Of a DNA stretch of 10,583 bases, positions 1 to 6,575 are shown in pieces. The DNA comes from a bacterium (lineage in GTDB: Bacteria; Bacteroidota; Bacteroidia; Bacteroidales; Muribaculaceae): assembly GCA_004561555.1 (NCBI GenBank), contig SFVH01000046.1, positions 1-10,583 of the forward strand, read 5' to 3'. The first letter of the stretch is position 1; each line of letters opens with the position of its first letter. The notes beneath the pieces were generated by a model that saw only the letters and a list, made by a program, of their open reading frames with translations, did not search any database and was not told the origin of the DNA. The position numbers and the translations under genes were made by a program.

Positions 1-46
1 TGTGTAACAACAAAATTACATCAAGGTTACAATCTTGCGACAAAGG

Positions 47-1327
47 TCAGTCGCCAATAAGGTCGCAACATTGGATGGTGGTGATTCCGTCAAGATAGGC
101 TTCAAACTCGTAATTGCAGAAATCGCCCGGGCGAGTGATGTCGCCCGACACGTAGTGGTTTCGAGCTCTACAAGCTCCGCCACAAATATATTTGATGGCA
201 CATCCGCGACATTTCTCGATAGCGTCCACCGTGAGCCTGCGGAGTTGCCGCATCACCTCACTCCTATTATATATCTCGGCAATGCTCTGATTTTTCACGT
301 TGCCACAAAGATACTGTGGCAGATGTAGCAACTGACATGGATAAACATCGCCGTTAGGGGCGATGCTAAATTCGCCGTCGGCAATAGCACATTTATAGCA
401 AGGCGAGCGACGTGATGCTTTAAGCGACGATTCGCAATATGCCAGAGGGTTGACCCCGGCGGCGGCTTTTAACACCCGGTAATATTCGTCGCCACTGATA
501 GCGAGTGTGGATTCCGCCACATCGCTCACAGGAAACAACGGCTGAAATGTCAGCCGTCTGCCATAGCGTTTCGCCAACGGCTCTACTTGGTCGGTGTTTA
601 ATCGCGTGACGGTCATTGAGAGGGTATAGTCGATGCCATAATGCTCAAGAAGGTCGATGGCGGAAATCACTTTATTGTAGTTGTCGCCACGGGTGCGTCC
701 ATGCGACTCGGCTGTAGAGCCGTCGATGCTGAGGGTTACCAAATCGACAAGCCCTTTCATCTCACGGCATTTGTCGGAGCTGAAAAGGGTGCCATTTGAT
801 AGCACCATCACATAATTGCCCCGACGCTTTATCATACGAGCAATGTCAAAAAAATTGGCATTGAGGAGTGGCTCGCCACCGGTGAGCGAAAATCCCACTT
901 GAGGATTGATGTCGCAGATGTCATCGATGAGATGCTGATAGTCGTCAAGGGTAAGGAGGGATTCGGCGGTTTCACGGCGCTCTGCAGCATAGCAATATTT
1001 GCAACGAAGATTGCAAAGATTGGTGAGTGTCAAATGAACATTAGACAACTCCTGACGATGAGGAGCCGCTTGTGGATGAGTGTCAAATAGGCGGGAATTG
1101 ACCGCATAGTCCACAAAAATCTCTATGCGTTTGCGCTTATCGACACCGAGAGCTTCAGTGGAAATTTCCACCACTTCCGCTACAGTATGCTCGCCGTCAA
1201 ACAACGACATAATAACCTCTCCCACTTCGTTGGTCACTATCCAAGCAGGCACTTCCGGATTGATGAGCACAATCTTCCCGTTGCGGCTAAACCTCTGTAG
1301 TGAAGAGGGTAATTTCAAGCAGTCCAT
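47..1327 (-). CDS. Radical SAM/SPASM peptide maturase with N-terminal PqqD-like domain
   Basis: Predicted cytoplasmic AdoMet radical enzyme of 426 aa, probably modifying the peptide encoded just upstream. Residues about 14-82 resemble a PqqD-like peptide-binding (RRE) domain. The radical SAM core follows: the CxxxCxxC cluster is C105, C109 and C112, and TGGEP lies at 149-153. The C-terminus is a complete SPASM domain fitting CX12GX4C (C313, G326, C331), then CX2CX5CX3C (C373, C376, C382, C386), then C404. It should therefore carry two auxiliary Fe-S clusters, as in anSME, PqqE and thioether-forming maturases. The start is set at 1327, not the longer in-frame ATG at 1381. The 1327 ATG overlaps the precursor stop as TGATG, has GGAAG just upstream, and avoids an 18-residue basic tail encoded inside the precursor gene. 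Translational coupling is likely. The family assignment is strong from the motifs; the reaction is not determined by sequence. Confidence 0.93.
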   Translation of the reverse strand: MDCLKLPSSLQRFSRNGKIVLINPEVPAWIVTNEVGEVIMSLFDGEHTVAEVVEISTEALGVDKRKRIEIFVDYAVNSRLFDTHPQAAPHRQELSNVHLTLTNLCNLRCKYCYAAERRETAESLLTLDDYQHLIDDICDINPQVGFSLTGGEPLLNANFFDIARMIKRRGNYVMVLSNGTLFSSDKCREMKGLVDLVTLSIDGSTAESHGRTRGDNYNKVISAIDLLEHYGIDYTLSMTVTRLNTDQVEPLAKRYGRRLTFQPLFPVSDVAESTLAISGDEYYRVLKAAAGVNPLAYCESSLKASRRSPCYKCAIADGEFSIAPNGDVYPCQLLHLPQYLCGNVKNQSIAEIYNRSEVMRQLRRLTVDAIEKCRGCAIKYICGGACRARNHYVSGDITRPGDFCNYEFEAYLDGITTIQCCDLIGD

Positions 1328-1890
1328 CAACTTCCGGCGCAACCATAAGACGAACCGCACTTTCCACCGCCTCCGGCACAATCAAACGATGAGCCACATT
1401 TGCCTATGCCGCCGGCACCTTGTCCCGAACATTCATAGGAGTTGCCGCATTTGCCACCGCCTCCGGCACAATCAAACGAAGAACCACATTTGCCGCTGCC
1501 ACCGGAGCCCTGTCCCGTACACTCATAGGAGTTGCCGCATTTGCCACCGCCACCGGCACAATCAAACGACGAGCCACATTTGCCTCTGCCACCGGAGCCC
1601 TGTCCCGTACATTCATAGGAGTTGCCGCATTTGCCACCGCCTCCGGCACAATCAAACGACGAGCCACATTTGCCGCTGCCGCCGGCACCCTGCGTACATT
1701 CATAGGAATTGCCGCATTTGCCACCGCCTCCGGCACAATCATAGGAACGTCCACAGTGACCTTTGCCACCGGCTTTAGCCTCTTCGCCAACACTGACAAA
1801 CAGCGAAGGAGCAACGATGCCGGCACCCAAAGCTATAGAAAGCTTTTTCAGAAAATTTCTTCTCGAAATGTCTTCTTTTTTGTGCTTCAT
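1327..1890 (-). CDS. Tat-signal Cys/Gly-rich repeat peptide, probable RiPP precursor
   Basis: Secreted repeat protein of 187 aa. The N-terminus has a consensus twin-arginine motif, SRRNFLK (residues 9-15), then a hydrophobic stretch (about 17-33) and an AKA signal peptidase site at 38-40. The mature 147 residues are about 37% glycine and contain 20 cysteines. All 20 fall in ten CX5C units of form CG-x-S-[YF]-[DEG]-C. Units alternate between KCGSSFDC followed by AGGGG, and KCGNSYEC followed by a TGQGSGG-type linker, giving a 30-residue period. The maturase gene starts on the stop codon, so the two products are probably made together. I infer cysteine-based modification (thioether or other crosslinks) by that enzyme before Tat export, which suits folded or modified cargo. 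I cannot name a published family with confidence. Alternatives are a disulfide-rich surface protein or a metal-binding protein, but the adjacent SPASM enzyme favours a RiPP. The opposite-strand frame here is a shadow of the repeats. Confidence 0.9.
   Translation of the reverse strand: MKHKKEDISRRNFLKKLSIALGAGIVAPSLFVSVGEEAKAGGKGHCGRSYDCAGGGGKCGNSYECTQGAGGSGKCGSSFDCAGGGGKCGNSYECTGQGSGGRGKCGSSFDCAGGGGKCGNSYECTGQGSGGSGKCGSSFDCAGGGGKCGNSYECSGQGAGGIGKCGSSFDCAGGGGKCGSSYGCAGS
1339..1755 (-). repeat. Tandem 90-bp coding repeats in the precursor gene
   Basis: Near-identical tandem copies lie at 1351-1440, 1441-1530, 1531-1620 and 1621-1707, with partial copies at both ends. The copy at 1621-1707 is 87 bp, one codon shorter. 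Each 90-bp unit encodes two CX5C modules of 13 and 17 residues. Differences between copies are mostly single-base. High DNA identity suggests recent duplication or gene conversion, and copy number could vary by slippage or recombination. Confidence 0.93.
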
Positions 1891-1912
1891 AGCAAAAGTT
1901 TTTGTTACGTCG

Positions 1913-1920
1913 CAAATATA
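1913..1920 (-). promoter_or_regulatory. Candidate -7 promoter box for the precursor-maturase pair
   Basis: The minus strand reads TATATTTG, a perfect match to the Bacteroidetes TAnnTTTG -7 element, ending 22 nt before the precursor ATG. The gap between murF-alr and the precursor is only 45 nt, so the -33 region would lie inside the end of murF-alr, and no clear TTTG is present there. The pair may be transcribed from here, from upstream genes, or both. Confidence 0.4.
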
Positions 1921-1935
1921 ATGAATGATAATGAA

Positions 1936-4404
1936 TTATTCGCTATAATAGATGCGTTTTACGCGCGACGACACCGAAGTGAGCACCTCATAGGGTATCG
2001 TGCCCAAGCGGTCGGCAACCTCCTGTGCGGAAATATGTTCACCGAAAATCTCCACTTTGTCGCCCACAGCGCAATCCACGTCGGTAACGTCAGCCATAAA
2101 GAGGTCCATACAGATGTTGCCCACCGTAGGCACTCTTTTGCCGTTAATCCATACTTCTCCGTTTCCACAACCCAAACGGCGATTAAAACCATCGGCATAA
2201 CCGATAGGGATAGTGGCGATGCGCGAGGGGCGCGAGAGCACTCCGTGCCGACCGTACCCGATAGTGGTGCCTGCCTCCCATTGGCGAATCTGAATAATCA
2301 CGGAATGTAGCGAGGAGACGGTGCGCAGTTTGTCGTCCCATCCTTTTCCCAGAGTGGGGATGCCATAAAGGCCTATGCCTAAGCGCGTCATTTCAAACTG
2401 ATGCTCCGGGAAACGCAACATGCCGTCGGTGTTAAGGATGTGGCGCAACACCTTTGTGGGGAAATGCCCGCAAAAAGCATCGCAACAACGGCTGAAATAT
2501 TCCAATTGGAAGTGGGCGTAGTCATCGTTGGTAAGGTCGTCGGCAGTGCACAAATGAGAAAAGATAGATGCCGGACGCACATAGTCTTGGTGAGTGAGTA
2601 TATCCACAAGCCTCTCCACCTCATCGTAGAGGAAGCCGAGACGGTGCATACCGGTGTCGATTTTTACGTGTATGGGATAGTCTTTCACTCCAAACTTCTT
2701 CGCCTCGCGCACAATCTCGTTAAGCATATCGAAGCTAAACACCTCCGGCTCAAGACGATAGTCGAAGAGAGCCTTATAGTTGACCACCTTCGGATTAAGC
2801 ACCATTATCGGCATAGTGATGCCGGCTTCGCGCAGTGCCACTCCCTCATCGTGGGCAGCCACGGCGATATATGAAGCGCCTTGCTGTTGCAAGGTTTTTG
2901 CCAGTTCGTAAGAGCCGGCTCCGTAGCCGAACGCTTTAAGCATACACACGATGCGAGTGTCGGGATTAAGGCGCGAGCGATAAAAATTGAAATTGTGCAC
3001 CAATGCGTCGAGATTCACTTCGAGCACCGTTTCGTGTTGTCGCGCCTCGAGGAGCTCTATGATGCGCACAAATTCAAAATCCGGAGCACCCTTAAGCAGT
3101 ATCAATTCTTTTGAGAAGTCGCTCTGCGACATCGACGCAAGCATGGCGTCGGTGGAGGGAAAGAATCGTGAATTTGCCGGAAACAGATGCTTATGAGCCA
3201 TCAGCTCGGGACCCACACCGATAAGGCGGTCAATGTGGCGCAACCCTATAAGCCTGGCAATCCGTGCATACACCTCGTCGGAAGGGATGTTTTCCGGCAA
3301 CACGTCGGAGAGGATAAGAGTGCGTGTGCGCAGCAGAGTGTCGCGACGCGACATGAAATCGATGGCGGGAGCAAGCGACAGGTAGTCGCTCGTATAGGTG
3401 TCGTAGATGAGCTGGCAGTCGTTGATGCCTTCCATAGCATCCAATCGCGTGCCGGTGGGCATCAACGAGGCAAATCGCTGTTGGATAGAGTCCATGGGGA
3501 TGTGCATACACAATAGTGTGGCAAGACACACGATGGCATTGTCGATGTCGGCAGCGGCAGTAAACGGGATGGTAATCTTCCCGGCATAGAGGAGATAGGT
3601 GAAATTGATTGTGGTGCTGCCTGCGTCCTTTATTACAGATGAAATAAATATGGGAGCATCGGTGTTGGTGCGCGACCAGCTAATCTCTTGGTGACCGTAA
3701 GAGAGGTCAATCAGTCCGTTGGAAATCACATGGTCATCGCCGTCGAAAATCACATATTGCGAATGGCGCGACAATCGCAACTTCTCCACACACTTCTCGC
3801 CAATCGAAGCAAATCCCTCTTTATGCTCATTGCCGATGTTGGTCATTACGGTGATGGTTGGGCGAATGATGCTCTCAAGCACCGGCATCTCGTCAGGCTT
3901 TGAGATGCCTGCTTCGATGATAGCCAAGTCGGTGTTTTCATCAATATCCCACACCGAAAGAGGCACTCCAATCTGCGAATTGAAGCTTCGCGGACTTCTC
4001 ACAATGTTGTAATCCTTGCGAAGGAGCTGATATAGCCACTCTTTGACAATAGTCTTGCCACGGCTTCCGGTCACTCCAATCACCGGGATGTCAAACTTTG
4101 CCCTATGGTAAGCTGCAATGGTCTGCAAAGCCTTTATCGGACTTTTCACTACCAGGAAATTGGCGTCGAAAGAGCGCACCTGCTCCGGAATATCTTCCAC
4201 TACAAAATTTTTCACACCTTTTTCAAGCAGTTGATGCACATATCGATGCCCATCGTTGCTATCGGTGCGTATGGCGAAAAACAGCGAAGAATCGGGATAG
4301 GTGAGAGTGCGCGAATCGGTGAGCAAAGTGTCGATGCTACAATCGGTGAGGTTTGTGCTGTCGGCACCAATTATTTCTGCTATATCAAGGATATTGTATT
4401 TCAT
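1936..4404 (-). CDS. murF-alr: Bifunctional MurF ligase / alanine racemase fusion
   Basis: Cytoplasmic peptidoglycan-precursor enzyme of 822 aa. Residues 1 to about 455 are MurF-like (UDP-MurNAc-tripeptide:D-Ala-D-Ala ligase). The ATP-binding loop GSRGKT is at 113-118, and the Mur-ligase motif TNIGNEHKEGF is around 188-198. Residues about 458-822 are a complete fold-type III PLP alanine racemase (L-Ala to D-Ala). The PLP lysine is K490 in LKAFGYGAG, the catalytic tyrosine is Y736 in IGYADG, and the GNICMD motif is at 762-767. This fusion is characteristic of Bacteroidetes. Many of those genomes also carry a separate murF, so the ligase half may be redundant; that is not testable here. The start overlaps the GSCFA gene stop by 4 nt (ATGA), so the two are probably cotranscribed and coupled. 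No internal disruption is seen. Confidence 0.96.
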   Translation of the reverse strand: MKYNILDIAEIIGADSTNLTDCSIDTLLTDSRTLTYPDSSLFFAIRTDSNDGHRYVHQLLEKGVKNFVVEDIPEQVRSFDANFLVVKSPIKALQTIAAYHRAKFDIPVIGVTGSRGKTIVKEWLYQLLRKDYNIVRSPRSFNSQIGVPLSVWDIDENTDLAIIEAGISKPDEMPVLESIIRPTITVMTNIGNEHKEGFASIGEKCVEKLRLSRHSQYVIFDGDDHVISNGLIDLSYGHQEISWSRTNTDAPIFISSVIKDAGSTTINFTYLLYAGKITIPFTAAADIDNAIVCLATLLCMHIPMDSIQQRFASLMPTGTRLDAMEGINDCQLIYDTYTSDYLSLAPAIDFMSRRDTLLRTRTLILSDVLPENIPSDEVYARIARLIGLRHIDRLIGVGPELMAHKHLFPANSRFFPSTDAMLASMSQSDFSKELILLKGAPDFEFVRIIELLEARQHETVLEVNLDALVHNFNFYRSRLNPDTRIVCMLKAFGYGAGSYELAKTLQQQGASYIAVAAHDEGVALREAGITMPIMVLNPKVVNYKALFDYRLEPEVFSFDMLNEIVREAKKFGVKDYPIHVKIDTGMHRLGFLYDEVERLVDILTHQDYVRPASIFSHLCTADDLTNDDYAHFQLEYFSRCCDAFCGHFPTKVLRHILNTDGMLRFPEHQFEMTRLGIGLYGIPTLGKGWDDKLRTVSSLHSVIIQIRQWEAGTTIGYGRHGVLSRPSRIATIPIGYADGFNRRLGCGNGEVWINGKRVPTVGNICMDLFMADVTDVDCAVGDKVEIFGEHISAQEVADRLGTIPYEVLTSVSSRVKRIYYSE

Positions 4405-5369
4405 TGTTTGAGTTTAAGTTTTTCAATCAAGGGTGAAATGTGAGGATAGTCGGCAATGAGCTGTTGTGCCAAAGCATCGGTAGACTCTCGAAAACGGCGG
4501 TGACTTCGGGCGTCATCGGTGAGCTGTCGGTGAGCCAAGCGCCGAGCAAGTTTCTCGCAACGCTGTGCTATAGCGATGGTGTCGGCAGTAAATGCCGCCT
4601 CGGCAAAACGCTCCATAATATAATCCACCGCTTGCTCGGAGGGATGAGTCATATCAGCGGCATAAAAGCGGTAGTCGCGCAAATCGTCGAGCACAAGTTC
4701 GTAAGCGGGGAAATAGTGGCATCCCGTCTCTTCCAAAAGCCGCTCAACGGCAAGGAGCAAGGTGGCTTTGCTCACATTATTTCCGTGAGCACCATCGGCA
4801 AAATGACGAATAGGGCTGACGGTGAAGGTGATGTCAACAGAGGGCGAGAAGGTCTTAAGTTCGGATATCAACGGTTGCCACTGAGCCACTATTTCTTCTA
4901 CACTCATAAGCCGTCGCACGAAATAGTCGGCGGGCAACTTGTGGCAGTTTGCCACAACGGTGCCGTCTTTGAGACAAAACACATAGGCGGTGCCGAAGGT
5001 CACTATCAGATGGCGAGCGGCCTGAAGAGCAAGGCGAGCGCGTTGAAAACTATCGTTGATTTTTTTCAGAGCAATGTCTTTGTCAATGCTTGAAAATTGC
5101 GAATGATGGGCGAAACTGTGCCACACACCCCCATATTCGGTTAATTCCTCGGCTGTATAGGCTCTCCCTTCCGACAGTCGGCGCAGCGCAGCTGCAATGC
5201 TAAGCGGATTGTAAAGAGTGCCGAAAGGGTTGACCGTGACGTTAAACAAAGCTCTCTCAAGGCGTTGTCCTATATTGTCGACAAAGCAAGAGCCAATCAT
5301 CACAATGCCCTCATCATGATTGATTGTCGGCATCATACCCTTCACTTCAATTATTGTCCTGAAGTCCAT
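4401..5369 (-). CDS. GSCFA-domain protein (SGNH-hydrolase-like)
   Basis: Protein of 322 aa matching the GSCFA family. The name-giving motif appears as GSCF at 26-29, followed by NPFGTLYNPLSIA (47-59), SPIRHFADGAHGNNVSKATL (185-204) and a DxxH motif, D239 and H242, in DMTHPSEQ. S27 and D239/H242 correspond to the expected SGNH catalytic positions. The natural substrate of this family is not established to my knowledge; an esterase or acyl-hydrolase role is plausible. No signal peptide is seen, so it is probably cytoplasmic. An ATG at 5414 would add 15 residues (beginning MKKCHYFC). I prefer 5369 because the family typically begins MxFRT shortly before the GSCF motif, and because a -7 box sits between the two ATGs. 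The last 4 nt overlap murF-alr, suggesting one operon. Confidence 0.9.
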   Translation of the reverse strand: MDFRTIIEVKGMMPTINHDEGIVMIGSCFVDNIGQRLERALFNVTVNPFGTLYNPLSIAAALRRLSEGRAYTAEELTEYGGVWHSFAHHSQFSSIDKDIALKKINDSFQRARLALQAARHLIVTFGTAYVFCLKDGTVVANCHKLPADYFVRRLMSVEEIVAQWQPLISELKTFSPSVDITFTVSPIRHFADGAHGNNVSKATLLLAVERLLEETGCHYFPAYELVLDDLRDYRFYAADMTHPSEQAVDYIMERFAEAAFTADTIAIAQRCEKLARRLAHRQLTDDARSHRRFRESTDALAQQLIADYPHISPLIEKLKLKQ

Positions 5370-5391
5370 TTCCGATATTCCTTTTCGACTA

Positions 5392-5399
5392 CAAAAATA
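5392..5399 (-). promoter_or_regulatory. Candidate -7 box for the GSCFA/murF-alr operon
   Basis: The minus strand reads TATTTTTG, matching TAnnTTTG, ending 22 nt before the preferred ATG at 5369. This is the same spacing as the box in front of the precursor gene. No convincing TTTG -33 element is seen at the expected distance. If used, it would exclude the longer 5414 start. Confidence 0.4.
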
Positions 5400-5434
5400 G
5401 TGACATTTTTTCATATACTGATTTTAATAATTGA

Positions 5435-5442
5435 CAAATTTA
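5435..5442 (-). promoter_or_regulatory. Alternative -7 box upstream of the GSCFA gene
   Basis: The minus strand reads TAAATTTG, a perfect TAnnTTTG match. A TTTA (one mismatch from TTTG) lies at 5461-5464, giving an 18-nt spacer, close to the usual -33/-7 spacing. It could serve either candidate start of the GSCFA gene. Such matches are not rare in AT-rich DNA. Confidence 0.35.
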
Positions 5443-5474
5443 GTTTATTATCATACCGAATAAATTTTCATCAA

Positions 5475-5493
5475 TAATAGTTAAATACTATTA
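5475..5493. promoter_or_regulatory. Perfect inverted repeat, possible operator
   Basis: The arms TAATAGT (5475-5481) and ACTATTA (5487-5493) are exact reverse complements around a 5-nt centre. It lies between the divergent promoters. AT-rich arms of 7 bp may arise by chance, so a regulatory role is tentative. Confidence 0.3.
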
Positions 5494-5497
5494 ATAC

Positions 5498-5514
5498 GGT
5501 TCGTTTTGCGAACC
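5498..5514. promoter_or_regulatory. GC-richer hairpin/palindrome in the divergent promoter region
   Basis: GGTTCG (5498-5503) and CGAACC (5509-5514) are perfect complements around the loop TTTTG. It stands out from the surrounding AT-rich DNA and lies 20 nt upstream of the plus-strand -7 candidate. It is not at a gene end, so a terminator is unlikely. A protein-binding operator or a structured element is possible. Confidence 0.35.
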
Positions 5515-5533
5515 ATATTTGGATGAATTATTT

Positions 5534-5541
5534 TAAATTTG
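5534..5541 (+). promoter_or_regulatory. Candidate -7 box for the propeller-amidase operon
   Basis: TAAATTTG matches TAnnTTTG on the plus strand. The nearest TTTG upstream (5505-5508, in the hairpin loop) gives a 25-nt spacer, longer than the usual 19-21. A transcript from here would have a leader of about 95-100 nt before the ATG at 5646. No second good candidate was found nearer the gene. Confidence 0.3.
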
Positions 5542-5645
5542 TGGCTGATTGTATAGCACCAAATGGGTGATATGTAGTCAAATGCAAGAAATTATTAGCA
5601 GAATTTATACTATTGCACAATCACAATAACTTAATATAAACCTAA

Positions 5646-6572
5646 ATGAAAAAACTGATTTTGTCTGTTGCTGTTTGTCTATCCGCAACGGTTAGTGCAC
5701 AGCAATTTAAGGTTGTTTCACTCCAAGAAGTGAACTCCGGGACTGAAATGCCTACATTTCATCCCCGCTTTATGCCCGACGGCAAATCGTTGATGGTTTG
5801 CTCTGAAAATTATCAAGGGCTTGGAATCATCGATGTAGAAAACAGCAAGTACACTCATCTCACCGATATGGTAGGTGCAGGCTACAAAGCTTCGATTAGC
5901 GACGACGGCAAGTCGATTATCACACGCAACATGGACCTTATAGAGCAACGCGAAACGCTCTATAGTCTGGACATTGCTACAAAGTCGTTAACCACCTTGG
6001 CTACCGACATTGAGCATGTAAACACCATTAATGTCAGCGGTCGCGATTATGAAATCGGCATTAACGGCAAATTGTTGCGCCGCTCTATAGATGGCAACAG
6101 GTCAATAAAATCCATTCCTTCGGGCGACGTTATGGTGACCGAAGAAGACTTGAAGATGGTGGTGTATATCGACGGCGTTCGCAATGTGGTAGACCCCGTT
6201 TCCACTCCCGAGCACGACGTAAATTACTGCTGGACAAGCCTTTCGCCCAACAAAGAGAAGCTGCTTTTTGTAGCCGGCAATGATGCCTATGTGAGCAACC
6301 TTGACGGCTCTGCATTGGTATGCTTGGGCGCAATCCACGCTCCCGTGTGGAGAGGCAACGACTATGTTGTGGCAATGGAAGACCACGACGACGGCCACGT
6401 GTTTACCGCCAGCGATATCGTGATTGTTCGCGCCAATGGCTCCGACTATCAGAAGCTTCAAGGCATCAATGAGGAGATAAATATGTTTCCGTCGGTTTCT
6501 CCCGATGGCAACCGTATAGCCTACCACACCTTGGACGGCAAAATTTATATAATGACTATTGAGGAGGAATAA
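5646..6572 (+). CDS. Secreted TolB/PD40-type beta-propeller protein
   Basis: Protein of 308 aa with a clear Sec signal peptide: MKK, a hydrophobic core, then a likely cut after VSA at residue 18. No lipobox is seen, so it is probably soluble in the periplasm or secreted. The mature part carries repeated propeller-blade motifs of the TolB/PD40 (WD40-like) type: FHPRFMPDGKSLMV (38-51), ASISDDGKSIITR (82-94), TSLSPNKEKLLFV (197-209) and FPSVSPDGNRIAY (281-293). About six blades would fit the length. No catalytic residues are recognisable, so a binding or scaffold role is most likely. It is not TolB proper: it is shorter, and no Pal or TolA genes are nearby. Its stop lies 3 nt before the amidase start, so the two are almost certainly one operon and may act on the same envelope substrate. 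The function is otherwise unknown. Confidence 0.88.
   Translation: MKKLILSVAVCLSATVSAQQFKVVSLQEVNSGTEMPTFHPRFMPDGKSLMVCSENYQGLGIIDVENSKYTHLTDMVGAGYKASISDDGKSIITRNMDLIEQRETLYSLDIATKSLTTLATDIEHVNTINVSGRDYEIGINGKLLRRSIDGNRSIKSIPSGDVMVTEEDLKMVVYIDGVRNVVDPVSTPEHDVNYCWTSLSPNKEKLLFVAGNDAYVSNLDGSALVCLGAIHAPVWRGNDYVVAMEDHDDGHVFTASDIVIVRANGSDYQKLQGINEEINMFPSVSPDGNRIAYHTLDGKIYIMTIEEE
6562..6567 (+). promoter_or_regulatory. Shine-Dalgarno-like AGGAGG for the amidase
   Basis: AGGAGG lies within the last codons (Glu-Glu-Glu) of the propeller gene, 8 nt before the amidase ATG at 6576. It is unusually strong for a Bacteroidetes gene, where SD motifs are often weak or absent, although acidic C-termini produce such strings by chance. 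It supports the 6576 start. Confidence 0.45.
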
Positions 6573-6575
6573 ACC

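Noticed and set aside
3..31. TGTAAC / GTTACA inverted repeat just after the maturase stop, as a terminator
   Set aside because: It has only 6-bp arms with a 17-nt loop and no clear T-run in the minus-strand direction within the window. Too weak to call.
1339..1755. Possible CRISPR array because of regular direct repeats
   Set aside because: The repeats are contiguous 90-bp coding units without unique spacers, and the protein period is preserved.
1125..1778. Plus-strand His/Arg/Cys-rich repetitive open frame of 217 codons
   Set aside because: This is another shadow of the precursor repeats. It is low complexity with no start context or domain, and opposite to the maturase and precursor genes.
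1404..1826. Second minus-strand frame through the repeats (Ala/Val/Arg-rich, 140 codons)
   Set aside because: It is an out-of-frame reading of the same repeats. The frame with the Tat signal and regular cysteines is clearly the real one.
1893..1904. CAAAA/TTTTG inverted repeat between murF-alr and the precursor
   Set aside because: The loop would be 2 nt and the stem is all A-T apart from one pair, so it is not a credible hairpin or terminator.
1420..2310. Long plus-strand open frame of 296 codons across the repeat region and the end of murF-alr
   Set aside because: It is antisense to two well-supported genes. Its repeated composition (GVAAFATASGTIKRR) is simply the reverse reading of the 90-bp repeats, and the second half has no recognisable domain.
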